Origin: Hyphomicrobiales bacterium
GTDB taxonomy: Bacteria; Pseudomonadota; Alphaproteobacteria; Rhizobiales; Beijerinckiaceae
Direction: 5' to 3'
Assembly: GCA_028868735.1 (NCBI GenBank)
Contig: JAGWTW010000025.1
Location: forward strand, 1-39,881
DNA length: 39,881 bases
The notes beneath the pieces were generated by a model. That model saw only the letters and a list, made by a program, of their open reading frames with translations, was not told the DNA's origin and did not search any database. Shown here piece by piece: positions 27,918 to 35,736 of this stretch; the first letter of the stretch is position 1; each line of letters starts with the position of its first letter. The translations under genes and the position numbers were made by a program.

Positions 27918-29336
27918 TCAGCCCTTCAGCTTCTCGAACGCCGCGAGCGCGCGCGCGCGCGCCATGGCGTGATCCACGATCGGCGGCGGATAGCTCTGCG
28001 GCGGCGTCGGCGCGTCCCAGGGTCGATGGATGAATTTGTCCGGAACGTCCTTCAGCTCCGGCGCCCATTTGCGGACGTATTCGCCTTTCGGATCGAATTT
28101 TTCGCCCTGCAAGACGGGATTGAATATGCGGAAATAGGGCGCGGCGTCCGCACCGGAGCCGGCGACCCATTGCCAGCTGGCGGCGTTGTTGGCCGGATCG
28201 GCGTCGCAGAGCGTGTCCCAGAACCACTCCTCGCCCGCTCGCCAGTCGATCATCAGATGCTTGATGAGGAACGAGGCGGCGATCATGCGCACGCGGTTGT
28301 GCATGTAGCCGGTCGCCCACAATTCCCGCATGCCGGCGTCGACGATCGGATATCCCGTCCGGCCGCGGGCCCAGGCCTCGAAATGCGCTGGATGTCGGCG
28401 CGGCCAGTCGAATGCGTCGAAACGCGCGTCGAAATTCTTCGTCGCCAGATCAGGATTGTAGAACAGGAGGTGATAGGAGAATTCGCGCCACGCGATTTCG
28501 GAGAGAAATTTGTCCGCCCCGCGTGCGAGCTTGTTATTGGAGTCGGCGGCGTGGCGGGCCGCAAGCCAGATTTGACGCGGCGAAATCTCGCCGAACGCAA
28601 GATGCGGCGACAGGCGCGAGGTGAAATCGCGGTCGGGCCGGTCGCGGCCCTCGGGATAATCCGCAAGCGCGTGATCGAGAAAGTGCGTGAGGGTCTTCGC
28701 AGCCTCTGCTTCGCCCGGCGTCCATGCCTCGCGCAGCCCGCCTGCCCAATCCGGTCCGGTCGGAAGGAGCTTCAGATCTTCGAGAGCGATCGTGTCCGGC
28801 GGCTTCTTCGCGCCGTGAATCCTGCGCGGGGCGGGCAACGGGGCAGGCGGCGCGCCGGATGCAAGCAGCGCACGCCAGAACGGCGTGAAGACCCGGAACG
28901 GCCCGCCCGTCTTGGTCTTGATCGTCCAGGGCTCCGCAATCAATTTGCCGTTGAAGCTCTCGACCTCGAGCGTTTCGCCCAGCTTTTCCTTGATCGATTT
29001 GTCGACGCCGATCCCGGCGCGGTCGTAGCGCCGATTCCAGTAGAGCGCGCCGGCTTTCGTCTGGTCCACGAGGTGTTCGAGCACGTCGCCCGCCGCGCCG
29101 GAAAAAATATCGAGCCGGCCGCCGTGTTTTTCGAGAGCGCCGCCCAGAGCTTCGAGCGAATGATGCAGCCACCAGCGCGATGCGCCTCCGGGCGCGCGCA
29201 GGCCTCTGGAGCGCTCGTCGAAGATGTAGACGCAAACAAGGGGGCGGCCGCTGTCGATTCCGGCGCGCAGGGCGGGATTGTCGGCGAGGCGCAAATCCTC
29301 GCGGAACCAGACGATGGCGGGCGCTGCGGCAGGCAT
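27918..29336 (-). CDS. phrB: deoxyribodipyrimidine photolyase
   Basis: This 472-residue protein is a class I cyclobutane pyrimidine dimer photolyase, which repairs UV lesions with blue light and a reduced FAD. The N-terminal antenna domain begins IVWFREDLRLADNPAL. The FAD domain includes the family signatures GRTGYPIVDAGMRELWATGYMHNR and ASFLIKHLMIDWRAGEEWF, and the catalytic tryptophan-rich region NAASWQWVAGSGADAAPYFR. The ATG at 29336 matches the normal N-terminus. It ends 5 nt from the stop of the convergent oxidoreductase gene. tRNA-Asn is upstream on the same strand. Confidence 0.95.
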   Translation of the reverse strand: MPAAAPAIVWFREDLRLADNPALRAGIDSGRPLVCVYIFDERSRGLRAPGGASRWWLHHSLEALGGALEKHGGRLDIFSGAAGDVLEHLVDQTKAGALYWNRRYDRAGIGVDKSIKEKLGETLEVESFNGKLIAEPWTIKTKTGGPFRVFTPFWRALLASGAPPAPLPAPRRIHGAKKPPDTIALEDLKLLPTGPDWAGGLREAWTPGEAEAAKTLTHFLDHALADYPEGRDRPDRDFTSRLSPHLAFGEISPRQIWLAARHAADSNNKLARGADKFLSEIAWREFSYHLLFYNPDLATKNFDARFDAFDWPRRHPAHFEAWARGRTGYPIVDAGMRELWATGYMHNRVRMIAASFLIKHLMIDWRAGEEWFWDTLCDADPANNAASWQWVAGSGADAAPYFRIFNPVLQGEKFDPKGEYVRKWAPELKDVPDKFIHRPWDAPTPPQSYPPPIVDHAMARARALAAFEKLKG

Positions 29337-29445
29337 GATGCCTTCTACGCCGAAAGCGTAGACTTGGATGCCTCGGGCCGGCTTGCCTCGGCGCGCCGGC
29401 GAAGGCGCGCCAGTTGCGAATCGCCATGGCTGTTTCGGAAGCGGC

Positions 29446-29521
29446 TGGCTCCCCGACCTGGACTCGAACCAGGGACAAAGCGATTAACAGTCGCTTGCTC
29501 TACCAACTGAGCTATCGGGGA
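29446..29521 (-). tRNA. tRNA-Asn (anticodon GTT)
   Basis: The minus strand folds into a full cloverleaf. The acceptor stem is TCCCCGA/TCGGGGA with discriminator G, and CCA is encoded in the DNA. The D arm contains AGCTCAGTTGGTAGAGC, the anticodon loop is CTGTTAA, and the T arm contains GGTTCGAGTCC. The length is 76 nt with CCA. Confidence 0.97.
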
Positions 29522-29631
29522 ATGTTTCAGCGGTCGGCCATATAACAAAGCCCGGACTGATTGCAAAGCACTAATCGCGTCGGGTTCGCCTTGCCGAGCC
29601 TGCCGTCCCTGCGCTATAGCGGCGCGTGTGA

Positions 29632-29705
29632 GGCCTCGTGGCGGAATGGTTACGCAGAGGACTGCAAATCCTTGTATCCCAGTTCGATTCTGGGCGAGGC
29701 CTCCA
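29632..29705 (+). tRNA. tRNA-Cys (anticodon GCA)
   Basis: A complete cloverleaf on the plus strand: acceptor stem GGCCTCG/CGAGGCC, discriminator T, encoded CCA, anticodon loop CTGCAAA, and T arm with AGTTCGATTCT. Total 74 nt. It is divergent from tRNA-Asn across 110 nt. Confidence 0.97.
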
Positions 29706-29722
29706 ATCGACGCCTGAAGCGC

Positions 29723-30298
29723 CTATTTTCTGACGACCCGGTCGAGGAAAGGGCTGAGCGCCACCAGCGCGAACGCCAGCAAGGCGTTATGCGCGCCAAG
29801 GCCGGCGCCGAGCGCGGCCAGACATGACGCAATCGTCAGCATCAGGGATCCGGCGATCCGACGTCCGAACGACTCATCGCGATGCGTCTTCGGAATTTGA
29901 AGACGCATGATCGCGGCCAGGAGCCCCATCAGCCCCAGATTCGCGCAATAGATCCAGACCTCGGGCGCGAGCGCGTCGCGGCGCCCGATCAGAAGCGTCG
30001 AGAACGGCACGAGAGTCACGCAGAGTAGATAAAGGAGGCCGAACAGGGCTTCGCGTCGGCTCATCGTCGGCGGAACCTCGTCCGCGGTCGCCCTGGAAAG
30101 CCAGGCCAGCCCCACGACTGCAAAGCTCAGGCCATAGGCGAGAGCCTTGGGCGACAAGACGCGCAACGCCAGCCAGAACGCGCTCTCGTCCGGGATGGAC
30201 GCGTTCTCGGGCAGGCGAATGTCGAGGACCAGCAGCGTCATCGCGACGGCGAACACGCCATCGGTCAGCGCGTCGAATCTGGAACGGGCGTACAGCAT
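29723..30298 (-). CDS. TMEM175/DUF1211 family membrane protein
   Basis: This 191-residue protein has about six hydrophobic helices. It carries the family motif at the start of the first helix, here SRFDALTDGVFAVAMTLLVL (the family has R-F-x3-[ST]-D). TMEM175-family members are potassium-selective channels in animals and bacteria, where two repeats or four subunits make the pore; activity here is inferred from family. The ATG at 30298 gives a normal N-terminus, although no strong ribosome binding site is visible. Confidence 0.85.
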   Translation of the reverse strand: MLYARSRFDALTDGVFAVAMTLLVLDIRLPENASIPDESAFWLALRVLSPKALAYGLSFAVVGLAWLSRATADEVPPTMSRREALFGLLYLLCVTLVPFSTLLIGRRDALAPEVWIYCANLGLMGLLAAIMRLQIPKTHRDESFGRRIAGSLMLTIASCLAALGAGLGAHNALLAFALVALSPFLDRVVRK

Positions 30299-30388
30299 CC
30301 GTCGAATGTCCGGCGCCGCGCGAGTCGCGGCGCGAGATATTATCGCGCGGGCGGCGCCGCGAAACTGCGGCGTCGCCGGACTTCAGGC

Positions 30389-30682
30389 TCAGGGCAGGGA
30401 GTGAACGATGACCGGGCCTGCGGTCGCGTGCGCATCCCCAGCCAGCAGGGGGCCGAGATTCTTTTCGATCCACGCGACGGCGCGCCTGTTCGACTCCTCG
30501 GCGCCTTCCACCTTGTCGAAAACGCTTATCGCCGTGATCGTGTCGTCGCCTGAATAGATCACGTAATAGCCCATGAATCCGGGCACGCTCGACACGATCG
30601 AGATCGCGCCTTTCTTGATGCGGCGCGCAAGTTCGTCTGCGGAGCCGGGTTTCGCCTTCGCCTGTCGGATTGCCGCGTACAT
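30389..30682 (-). CDS. small protein resembling antibiotic biosynthesis monooxygenase (ABM) fold
   Basis: This 97-residue protein begins MYAAIRQAKAKPGSADELAR and has the alternating strand-helix pattern of the dimeric alpha/beta-barrel ABM-like group: strand, helix (IKKGAISIVSSVPGFMGYY), central strands (YYVIYSGDDTITAISVFD), and a C-terminal helix. Family members include monooxygenases and many proteins of unknown role. A perfect GGGAGGG sits 6 nt upstream of the ATG. No substrate can be suggested. Confidence 0.75.
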   Translation of the reverse strand: MYAAIRQAKAKPGSADELARRIKKGAISIVSSVPGFMGYYVIYSGDDTITAISVFDKVEGAEESNRRAVAWIEKNLGPLLAGDAHATAGPVIVHSLP

Positions 30683-30764
30683 CGGACCCTCCCTGTTGGC
30701 GGGTCGCGGGGCGCCCGCTCGGATCGATGATACGCGCGCGCAGACGTAACGTCACGGATCGCGT

Positions 30765-31598
30765 TTACGCGCTTCGTTTTTGTGCGTCGCCGTTCTGCGC
30801 CGCGATCCGTTCGTATTCGCGCCGCACGATATCGGGCGAATAGAGGCGCTCGAGTCTGCGAACGGTGAAATGGCCTTTCGCCAGCGACTGGAAATGCTCC
30901 GTGAAAGCGACATTGATCGCTGCGCCGGCCACTGCGCCGACCAGCGGCACGGCCTGCGCTGCGGCCTTCTGTGAGACGACCAGTCCGAAGCGGCTCGCGA
31001 TCTGGCCCATCAGGCGCACCATCACGGGGGCGCTCTCGTCGACGACGCTTTTCTGCGCGACATAGGCGGCGGCTTCCGAAACCGATTTCGCAAGCACCCC
31101 CCGCAGGGCGAAATAACCGCCGTCCATCATGTCGGGCCCGGCGGAATGGCCGCCGAGCGCGAACACCTGCAAGCAGGCGAGCGCCGCTTCGGGCTTTCCC
31201 AGATCTTCGCCTTCGGCGCGCGCGATGTCCGCGATCGACCGCAGCATGACCGTCGTCGAGACCGGCAGTTCGACCGGCAGGCTCGCAAGCCCGAAAGCGC
31301 CGCCGGCGGCGCCGGACGCAGCCGCCAGCGCGCGATGAAACGCACGGCTGTCGCGCTGCGGGCTGTTGCGGAGCGAGGTCAGCGCGACATGGGTCGCGGC
31401 CTTCAGCGCCGACGTAGCGGCCTTCGAAACGACGCCGGAAACCCGCGCCGGCAGAAGTTTGCCGGCCGTTTCGAGCTGGCGGCCAAGCAGGCCCGTAACG
31501 CGCGCGGCAAAGCTCGTGCGTTCGAGCGCCTCGACGGCGCGGGCGAGCGCTGCCTGGTCGGCCGGCGTCATCGGCGATGGGCGATCTTCGAAGTCCAT
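30765..31598 (-). CDS. EcsC family protein
   Basis: This 277-residue protein matches the EcsC family, named after a Bacillus protein encoded with an ABC transporter. Visible features are alanine- and glycine-rich hydrophobic helices, AAASGAAGGAFGLASLPVELPVSTTVMLR in the centre, and KAAAQAVPLVGAVAGAAINVAFTEHFQSLAKGHF near the C-terminus. The role is not established; an association with the membrane is likely. I chose the ATG at 31598 because GGAGAAG lies upstream. The open frame continues far upstream as a GC-rich artefact. Confidence 0.85.
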   Translation of the reverse strand: MDFEDRPSPMTPADQAALARAVEALERTSFAARVTGLLGRQLETAGKLLPARVSGVVSKAATSALKAATHVALTSLRNSPQRDSRAFHRALAAASGAAGGAFGLASLPVELPVSTTVMLRSIADIARAEGEDLGKPEAALACLQVFALGGHSAGPDMMDGGYFALRGVLAKSVSEAAAYVAQKSVVDESAPVMVRLMGQIASRFGLVVSQKAAAQAVPLVGAVAGAAINVAFTEHFQSLAKGHFTVRRLERLYSPDIVRREYERIAAQNGDAQKRSA

Positions 31599-31976
31599 GG
31601 CTTCTCCGCTTTCGGCAAGAGATCGGAACGCGCGCGCGCTGTTGCAAGTACGCCACGCCGCTGACCGCTGTTTCGCCGGAAATGCGCCTTCTCGGCCGTC
31701 ATTAACGAATTCGGGCCTTCCGGCGTTAACTTTTCGCCTTGTTTCGGTCGCGAACTCTCCCGCCGGGCGCCTGACGTGTGAATGGCTGCCGCGTGGAGGG
31801 CGCGAAATTCCGGGCCGTTCCGGGCTTTTGCGTCGCAGTAACCAGTCTCGTTGAGGGCGCGTTATGTTTACGTGCGTCAACCCGAAATCTGAACGCATTC
31901 GCGTAAAAAGCGCTGTTTTTGCTTCAATCGATCCTGAGAAGCCGCCGGCATTGTGGTCCCAACAACGGGGACCATC
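31599..31976. other. divergent intergenic region
   Basis: This 378-nt region lies between the EcsC-family gene (minus) and the protease gene (plus). It includes an AT-richer stretch (31860-31930) that probably holds the protease promoter, although I cannot fix -35 and -10 boxes. The last 24 nt hold the hairpin listed separately. No gene was recognised. Confidence 0.5.
31954..31974 (+). promoter_or_regulatory. hairpin that covers the ribosome binding site of the BTLCP gene
   Basis: TGGTCCC (31954-31960) and GGGACCA (31968-31974) form a perfect 7-bp stem with a 7-nt loop. The only Shine-Dalgarno candidate (GGGGA) lies mainly in the right arm, 2 nt before the ATG at 31977. Translation would require the stem to open. 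It could act as a thermometer-like or protein-bound switch; this is inference. Confidence 0.5.
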
Positions 31977-32597
31977 ATGTTTTTGAGACTTGCCAAAGCG
32001 ACGATCGGAGCGGCCCTTGCGGCGGCGGTCGTGTTCGGCGTCAGCCCGAGCCTCGCCGGACCCGACCACGTCGGCTGGGCGACGGTCGGCGATGCGACGA
32101 GCGTGCCTTATGGATGGGTCGACTTCTGCCAGCGCTACAAGGGCGAATGCGACGGTCCGCGCGCGATGCCGCGCGACGTCCAGCTCACGCCCAAGGCGAT
32201 GAAGGAAATCGAGCGCATCAACGTCTGGGTCAACAAGAACGTGGAGCCCGTCAGCGACATGGACCATTGGGGCTTGATCGACCAGTGGGATTATCCGACC
32301 GACGGCAAGGGCGATTGCGAAGACTATGCGCTGCTGAAACGCAAGCTGCTGGCGGAGCAGGGCTTCCCGATCCAGGCGCTTTTGATGACGGTGGTCAAGG
32401 ACGACAACAACGAAGGTCATGCGATCCTCACCGTGAAGACCGACCATGGCGACTTCGTGCTCGACAACCTGTCCGACGAGGTGAAGGGCTGGCGCAAAAC
32501 CGGCTATCGTTTCGTCAAGCGTCAGAGCCAGAGCGATCCGAACACCTGGGTCGCGATCGGCGAGCCGACGGAAGCCCCGGCCTACGTCTCCCGCTGA
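31977..32597 (+). CDS. bacterial transglutaminase-like cysteine peptidase (BTLCP/LapG type)
   Basis: This 206-residue protein has a signal peptide (hydrophobic residues 8-26, SPSLAG) and the catalytic triad of the BTLCP family: cysteine 114 in GKGDCEDYALLKR, histidine 148 in NEGHAILTV, and aspartate 163 in FVLDNL. Family members such as LapG are periplasmic proteases that release surface adhesins in response to cyclic-di-GMP through LapD. Neither LapD nor an adhesin is in the window, so the target is unknown. The ATG at 31977 gives the best signal peptide. Confidence 0.9.
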   Translation: MFLRLAKATIGAALAAAVVFGVSPSLAGPDHVGWATVGDATSVPYGWVDFCQRYKGECDGPRAMPRDVQLTPKAMKEIERINVWVNKNVEPVSDMDHWGLIDQWDYPTDGKGDCEDYALLKRKLLAEQGFPIQALLMTVVKDDNNEGHAILTVKTDHGDFVLDNLSDEVKGWRKTGYRFVKRQSQSDPNTWVAIGEPTEAPAYVSR

Positions 32598-32626
32598 TCT
32601 GCGCACTCACCGATCCGCGAAAATCG

Positions 32627-32652
32627 AGCCCGCGGCGCCGTCGCGGGCTTTT
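32627..32652 (+). terminator. rho-independent terminator of the BTLCP gene
   Basis: An 8-bp stem (AGCCCGCG / CGCGGGCT) with a 7-nt loop is followed by a short T-run (TTTT, including the last stem base). It begins 30 nt after the stop codon. The T-run is short, so it may be only moderately strong. Confidence 0.65.
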
Positions 32653-32789
32653 GGCGTTCAGCCGCCGTTCAGGGGGCGGGCGACATAAGCGCGGCCGGAA
32701 CTCGGACCCGCATTGACCCGAGAGGCGATTCGCCCGACGTTCCGTCTCACGCTGCGTCCCCGCGCAGCGCCCCTTAAGGGAGCATTTGC

Positions 32790-33293
32790 ATGTCGATCCG
32801 TATTGCCGCCCCCATCCTCGCGGCCGCTGTCGCGGGATTCGCGATGACGGGCGTCGCCCACGCCCAAGCCAACGTCATGAAAGAGTGCGGGCAGGAATAT
32901 CAGGCCGCCAAGGCCGCCAACCAGCTCAACGGGCAGACCTGGAACCAGTATCTGGCCGGGTGCCGCGTTCGCCATGCCGGCCAGCCGGCGGCTGCCGCGC
33001 CCGCAGCCCCGGCGGCTGCGCCCGCGCCGACCACGACCGCAGCGCCTGCGAACCCGCTGAAGCCGGCGCCGACGGCGGCTGCGCCCACCGCCGCCCCGGC
33101 CGCGGCCGGAGCCGCCGTGTTCCCGTCGGCGATCAACCCGAAATATTCGTCCGAAAAGCCCGGCAAGCAACGCGAACAGACCTGCCTCGACCAGTACAAC
33201 GCCAACAAGGCCACCAACGGCAATGGCGGGTTGAAGTGGATCATGAAGGGCGGCGGCTACTACAGCGAGTGCAACAAGCGCCTCAAGGGCTGA
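32790..33293 (+). CDS. secreted Ala/Pro-rich protein with a duplicated cysteine module
   Basis: This 167-residue protein has a signal peptide ending AHA-Q (about residue 25). Two related modules, residues 33-58 and 132-161, each begin and end with cysteine and share the order C-x3-Y-x-A-x-K-A-x-N, then W, Y and C. A low-complexity Ala/Pro/Thr linker (about 64-108) joins them. Each module probably closes by one disulfide in the periplasm. The pattern resembles PsiF-type repeats, but I cannot assign it. An upstream AAGGGAG marks the start. A strong terminator follows. Confidence 0.8.
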   Translation: MSIRIAAPILAAAVAGFAMTGVAHAQANVMKECGQEYQAAKAANQLNGQTWNQYLAGCRVRHAGQPAAAAPAAPAAAPAPTTTAAPANPLKPAPTAAAPTAAPAAAGAAVFPSAINPKYSSEKPGKQREQTCLDQYNANKATNGNGGLKWIMKGGGYYSECNKRLKG

Positions 33294-33313
33294 CGAATAG
33301 GTATGTGGAAAGG

Positions 33314-33343
33314 CGCCCCGGATCTCCGGGGCGTTTTTCTTTT
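33314..33343 (+). terminator. rho-independent terminator of the secreted-protein gene
   Basis: A 9-bp stem (CGCCCCGGA / TCCGGGGCG) with a 2-nt spacer at the loop is followed by TTTTTCTTTT. It begins 20 nt after the stop at 33293 and its T-run touches the stop codon of the convergent DUF4337 gene. Confidence 0.92.
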
Positions 33344-33912
33344 CAGAGTATGTAGGCGCTCGCCGCCGTGCAGAGTCCGGCCAGCCCCAGCGCAATCGAA
33401 GCGTACCAGGGCCAGCGCATTCCCTTGGTGATGATGGCGATGGTCGCGACGGCGATCGATATCTGCAACATCGTGACGGCGATCGTCAGGATGTGATGAC
33501 GATGCTCGTGGCCCTCGCTGGCGGCCAGCCGGGCCTCCGAATTGTGTTCGTAGCCCTCGGCCTGTTTCTTTATGTCTTCCTGCGCGTCGCCGTAACCTTT
33601 CGCCTGCTTCCTGAAGTCGTCGGCGCTCGGGCCGCCATTCGCAGCGGCGATCTCGTACATGTTCTTCTTAATGCTGCGCGCCTGATAGAAGGTCCAGGCG
33701 TCGCTCGCCTTGTTCTGCAACAGCACCGCTTCATTCTTGGCGACCGTCACGCCCGCGGTCTCGATCGTTTCGAGCGATCCCACCGCCGCCGTGAAGACCG
33801 CCAGAAATGCGATCGTCACCGAGACCTTGACCATGAACGGGTCACCGAGATGCGCGACGTGCTCGGCATGCTCGGCGTGTTCCATATTCTCCCTTGTATC
33901 GACTTCCGCCAT
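33343..33912 (-). CDS. DUF4337 family membrane protein
   Basis: This 189-residue protein matches DUF4337. The N-terminus is rich in Glu and His (ENMEHAEHAEHVAHLGDP), then comes a hydrophobic helix (about 28-48), a long helical charged part with QNKASDAWTFYQARSIKKNMYE, and two more hydrophobic helices at about 140-160 and 167-188. A histidine cluster (GHEHRHH) precedes the second helix. The function is not known; the His-rich segments may bind metal. The gene shares its 3' end with the terminator at 33314-33343. Confidence 0.87.
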   Translation of the reverse strand: MAEVDTRENMEHAEHAEHVAHLGDPFMVKVSVTIAFLAVFTAAVGSLETIETAGVTVAKNEAVLLQNKASDAWTFYQARSIKKNMYEIAAANGGPSADDFRKQAKGYGDAQEDIKKQAEGYEHNSEARLAASEGHEHRHHILTIAVTMLQISIAVATIAIITKGMRWPWYASIALGLAGLCTAASAYIL

Positions 33913-33935
33913 CGCCGCCCCTCGTTATGTTCGGT

Positions 33936-34727
33936 TTACTCGAACCATTTTGCCGATTCGGATTTGAAAGCCCCGTTCTCCATCGACATGTGGAGCCAGA
34001 CGTCCACGAAATTCTTCAAAGCCTCGTCCCGCTGCATCCAGTATGCCTTTTCGGCGAAATCGAACGGCTTGTCGGGATGCACGGAGCATAGAACGCCGGG
34101 GTGCAGCTTCGACTGGTATTTCGTTTCCGACACATCGGTCATCATGACGTCGGCGTGACCGGCGGCAATTTCGTCGAAGATCGTTCTGTTGTCGGGAAAG
34201 ACCTGAATCGGCGCCGTCTTGATATGCGCGCGCGCAAACCTTTCATTCGTTCCGCCGGGATTGACGATGACGCGCACGCCGGGTCGGTCGATTTCGGCGA
34301 GCGTCTCGTATCTGGTTTTGTCCGCGCAACGCGCGATCGGCGTCTTGCCCTCGTGCAGGTAGGGAAGGGAGAAATACCCCTTCCTCGCGCGATCGAGCGT
34401 GATGGATACGCCGCCCATGGCGATGTCGAACTTGTCGGCTGCAAAATCGGCGGCGAGATTCGGCCAGGCGGTCGGCACGAATTCGGCCTTCACGCCCATC
34501 GCGGCGGCGAGCGCTTCGGCCTGGTCGATGTCGAAACCCTCGAACTTGCCCGTGTCCGGATTGCGGTAGGTGAAAGGTTTGTAGTCGCCGGTCGTGCCGA
34601 CGCGCAGCACGCCCCGCGCAACGATGCGGTCGAGCAGGGCAGGCGCCACGTGGTCCTCGGCGCGCGCGCTGTGCGGCGAGATCGCGAACAGGATGAGCAG
34701 GACAATGCCGACGGCCAAATTGCGCAT
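33936..34727 (-). CDS. pheC: periplasmic cyclohexadienyl dehydratase (PheC type)
   Basis: This 263-residue protein has a signal peptide (MRNLAVGIVLLILFAISPHS, cleavage after ARA) and the SBP3 periplasmic binding fold. The sequence closely follows PheC, with LRVGTTGDYKPFTYRNPDTG, FDIAMGGVSITLDRARKGYF, IVNPGGTNERFARAHIKTAP and HPDKPFDFAEKAYWMQRDEA. PheC turns prephenate or arogenate into phenylpyruvate or phenylalanine. The alternative is an amino acid ABC transporter binding protein, but no permease gene is nearby. The start at 34727 gives the signal peptide; an upstream open frame is artefactual. Divergent from pcm. Confidence 0.82.
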   Translation of the reverse strand: MRNLAVGIVLLILFAISPHSARAEDHVAPALLDRIVARGVLRVGTTGDYKPFTYRNPDTGKFEGFDIDQAEALAAAMGVKAEFVPTAWPNLAADFAADKFDIAMGGVSITLDRARKGYFSLPYLHEGKTPIARCADKTRYETLAEIDRPGVRVIVNPGGTNERFARAHIKTAPIQVFPDNRTIFDEIAAGHADVMMTDVSETKYQSKLHPGVLCSVHPDKPFDFAEKAYWMQRDEALKNFVDVWLHMSMENGAFKSESAKWFE

Positions 34728-34859
34728 GACGTGATTCCGGTTTCCGAAATGCTTACCGCGCCAATTTGTCGCCGGGAAGCCGTGCGCGTGGACAGGCCGG
34801 AATCCTCCTCCTATAAGCGCGCTTGACCGGCTGTTGCCGTGTGCAGAACGGAGCGCCCT

Positions 34860-35555
34860 ATGCAGACCCAGCCGCAGACTGCCGCGAACGTCGATCCGGC
34901 GATGCTGAGGCAGACGGCTGTCGATTGCCAGATCCGTCCCTTCGGCGTGAGCGACCAGGGCGTGCTGGCGCGCTTTCTCGACGTCCCGCGCGAGATGTTC
35001 GCGCCGGCCGGAGTCGAATCCCTGATCTATTCCGATAGTGAATTGCGCCATCCTCTGGCCGCCGGAGGGTATCGCGCCATGTTGGCTCCGCTGGTTCTCG
35101 CCCGCATGCTCCAGGCGGCGGAAATCGGGCCGGCGGACGTCGTCCTCGATGTGGCCGGCGCGACCGGCTACACGGCGGCCCTTGTCTCCGGCCTTGCCGG
35201 CAAGGTCGTCGCGCTCGAATCGGACGCAGGTCTTTCCGCCGCCGCGGCGGCCAATTTCAAGGCGCTCGGACTTGCCAACGTCGAGGCTTTCAAGGGCGCT
35301 CTGCGCGACGGGAGCGCCGCGAAGGGCCCGTTCGACGTCGTCATCGTCAATGGCGCGGCCGAGGAGGGGCTCGACCAACTCCTCGCCCAGTTGTCGCCGG
35401 CAGGCCGCCTGCTGACGCTCCACCCACAGACCGCCGGAGCGGCCCAGGTTGTGCTCTACCGGCGGGACGGATCGAGTTTCTCGCGTCTTTCCTTGCTGGA
35501 AGGCGCGGGCAAGATTGTCCCGGAATTCGCCCGCAAACCGGGGTTCGCGTTTTGA
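34860..35555 (+). CDS. pcm: protein-L-isoaspartate O-methyltransferase family protein
   Basis: This 231-residue protein matches the PIMT family, which uses SAM to methylate isoaspartyl residues in damaged proteins. The N-terminal AVDCQIRPFGVSDQGVLARF corresponds to the family start (MVDxQIR). The SAM loop reads VLDVAGATGYTAAL where typical enzymes have a more canonical glycine-rich loop, so activity may be altered. This degenerate form is frequent in Rhizobiales, next to tolC and popZ as here. The ATG at 34860 has CGGAG upstream. Confidence 0.88.
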   Translation: MQTQPQTAANVDPAMLRQTAVDCQIRPFGVSDQGVLARFLDVPREMFAPAGVESLIYSDSELRHPLAAGGYRAMLAPLVLARMLQAAEIGPADVVLDVAGATGYTAALVSGLAGKVVALESDAGLSAAAAANFKALGLANVEAFKGALRDGSAAKGPFDVVIVNGAAEEGLDQLLAQLSPAGRLLTLHPQTAGAAQVVLYRRDGSSFSRLSLLEGAGKIVPEFARKPGFAF

Positions 35556-35736
35556 GCCTGCTGGCGTGAATGCGGGCAAGTGTCTCTTTTTTGCAGCGTT
35601 GCGGCAGTTTTTGCGATGAGCGCCGGCGGTACGGGGTGCAATCGGCCGGTGCGCCGATAGACTGCCGGCCAATGAACGAGCGGCCTGGGGTCGCCACTTG
35701 ATTCGTCGCGCCGTAACGGCGGCGCAGGGGTAGGCA

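Noticed and set aside
29446..29705. Integration site at the tRNA-Asn/tRNA-Cys pair
   Set aside because: No partial tRNA duplicate, integrase or composition shift was seen next to either tRNA.
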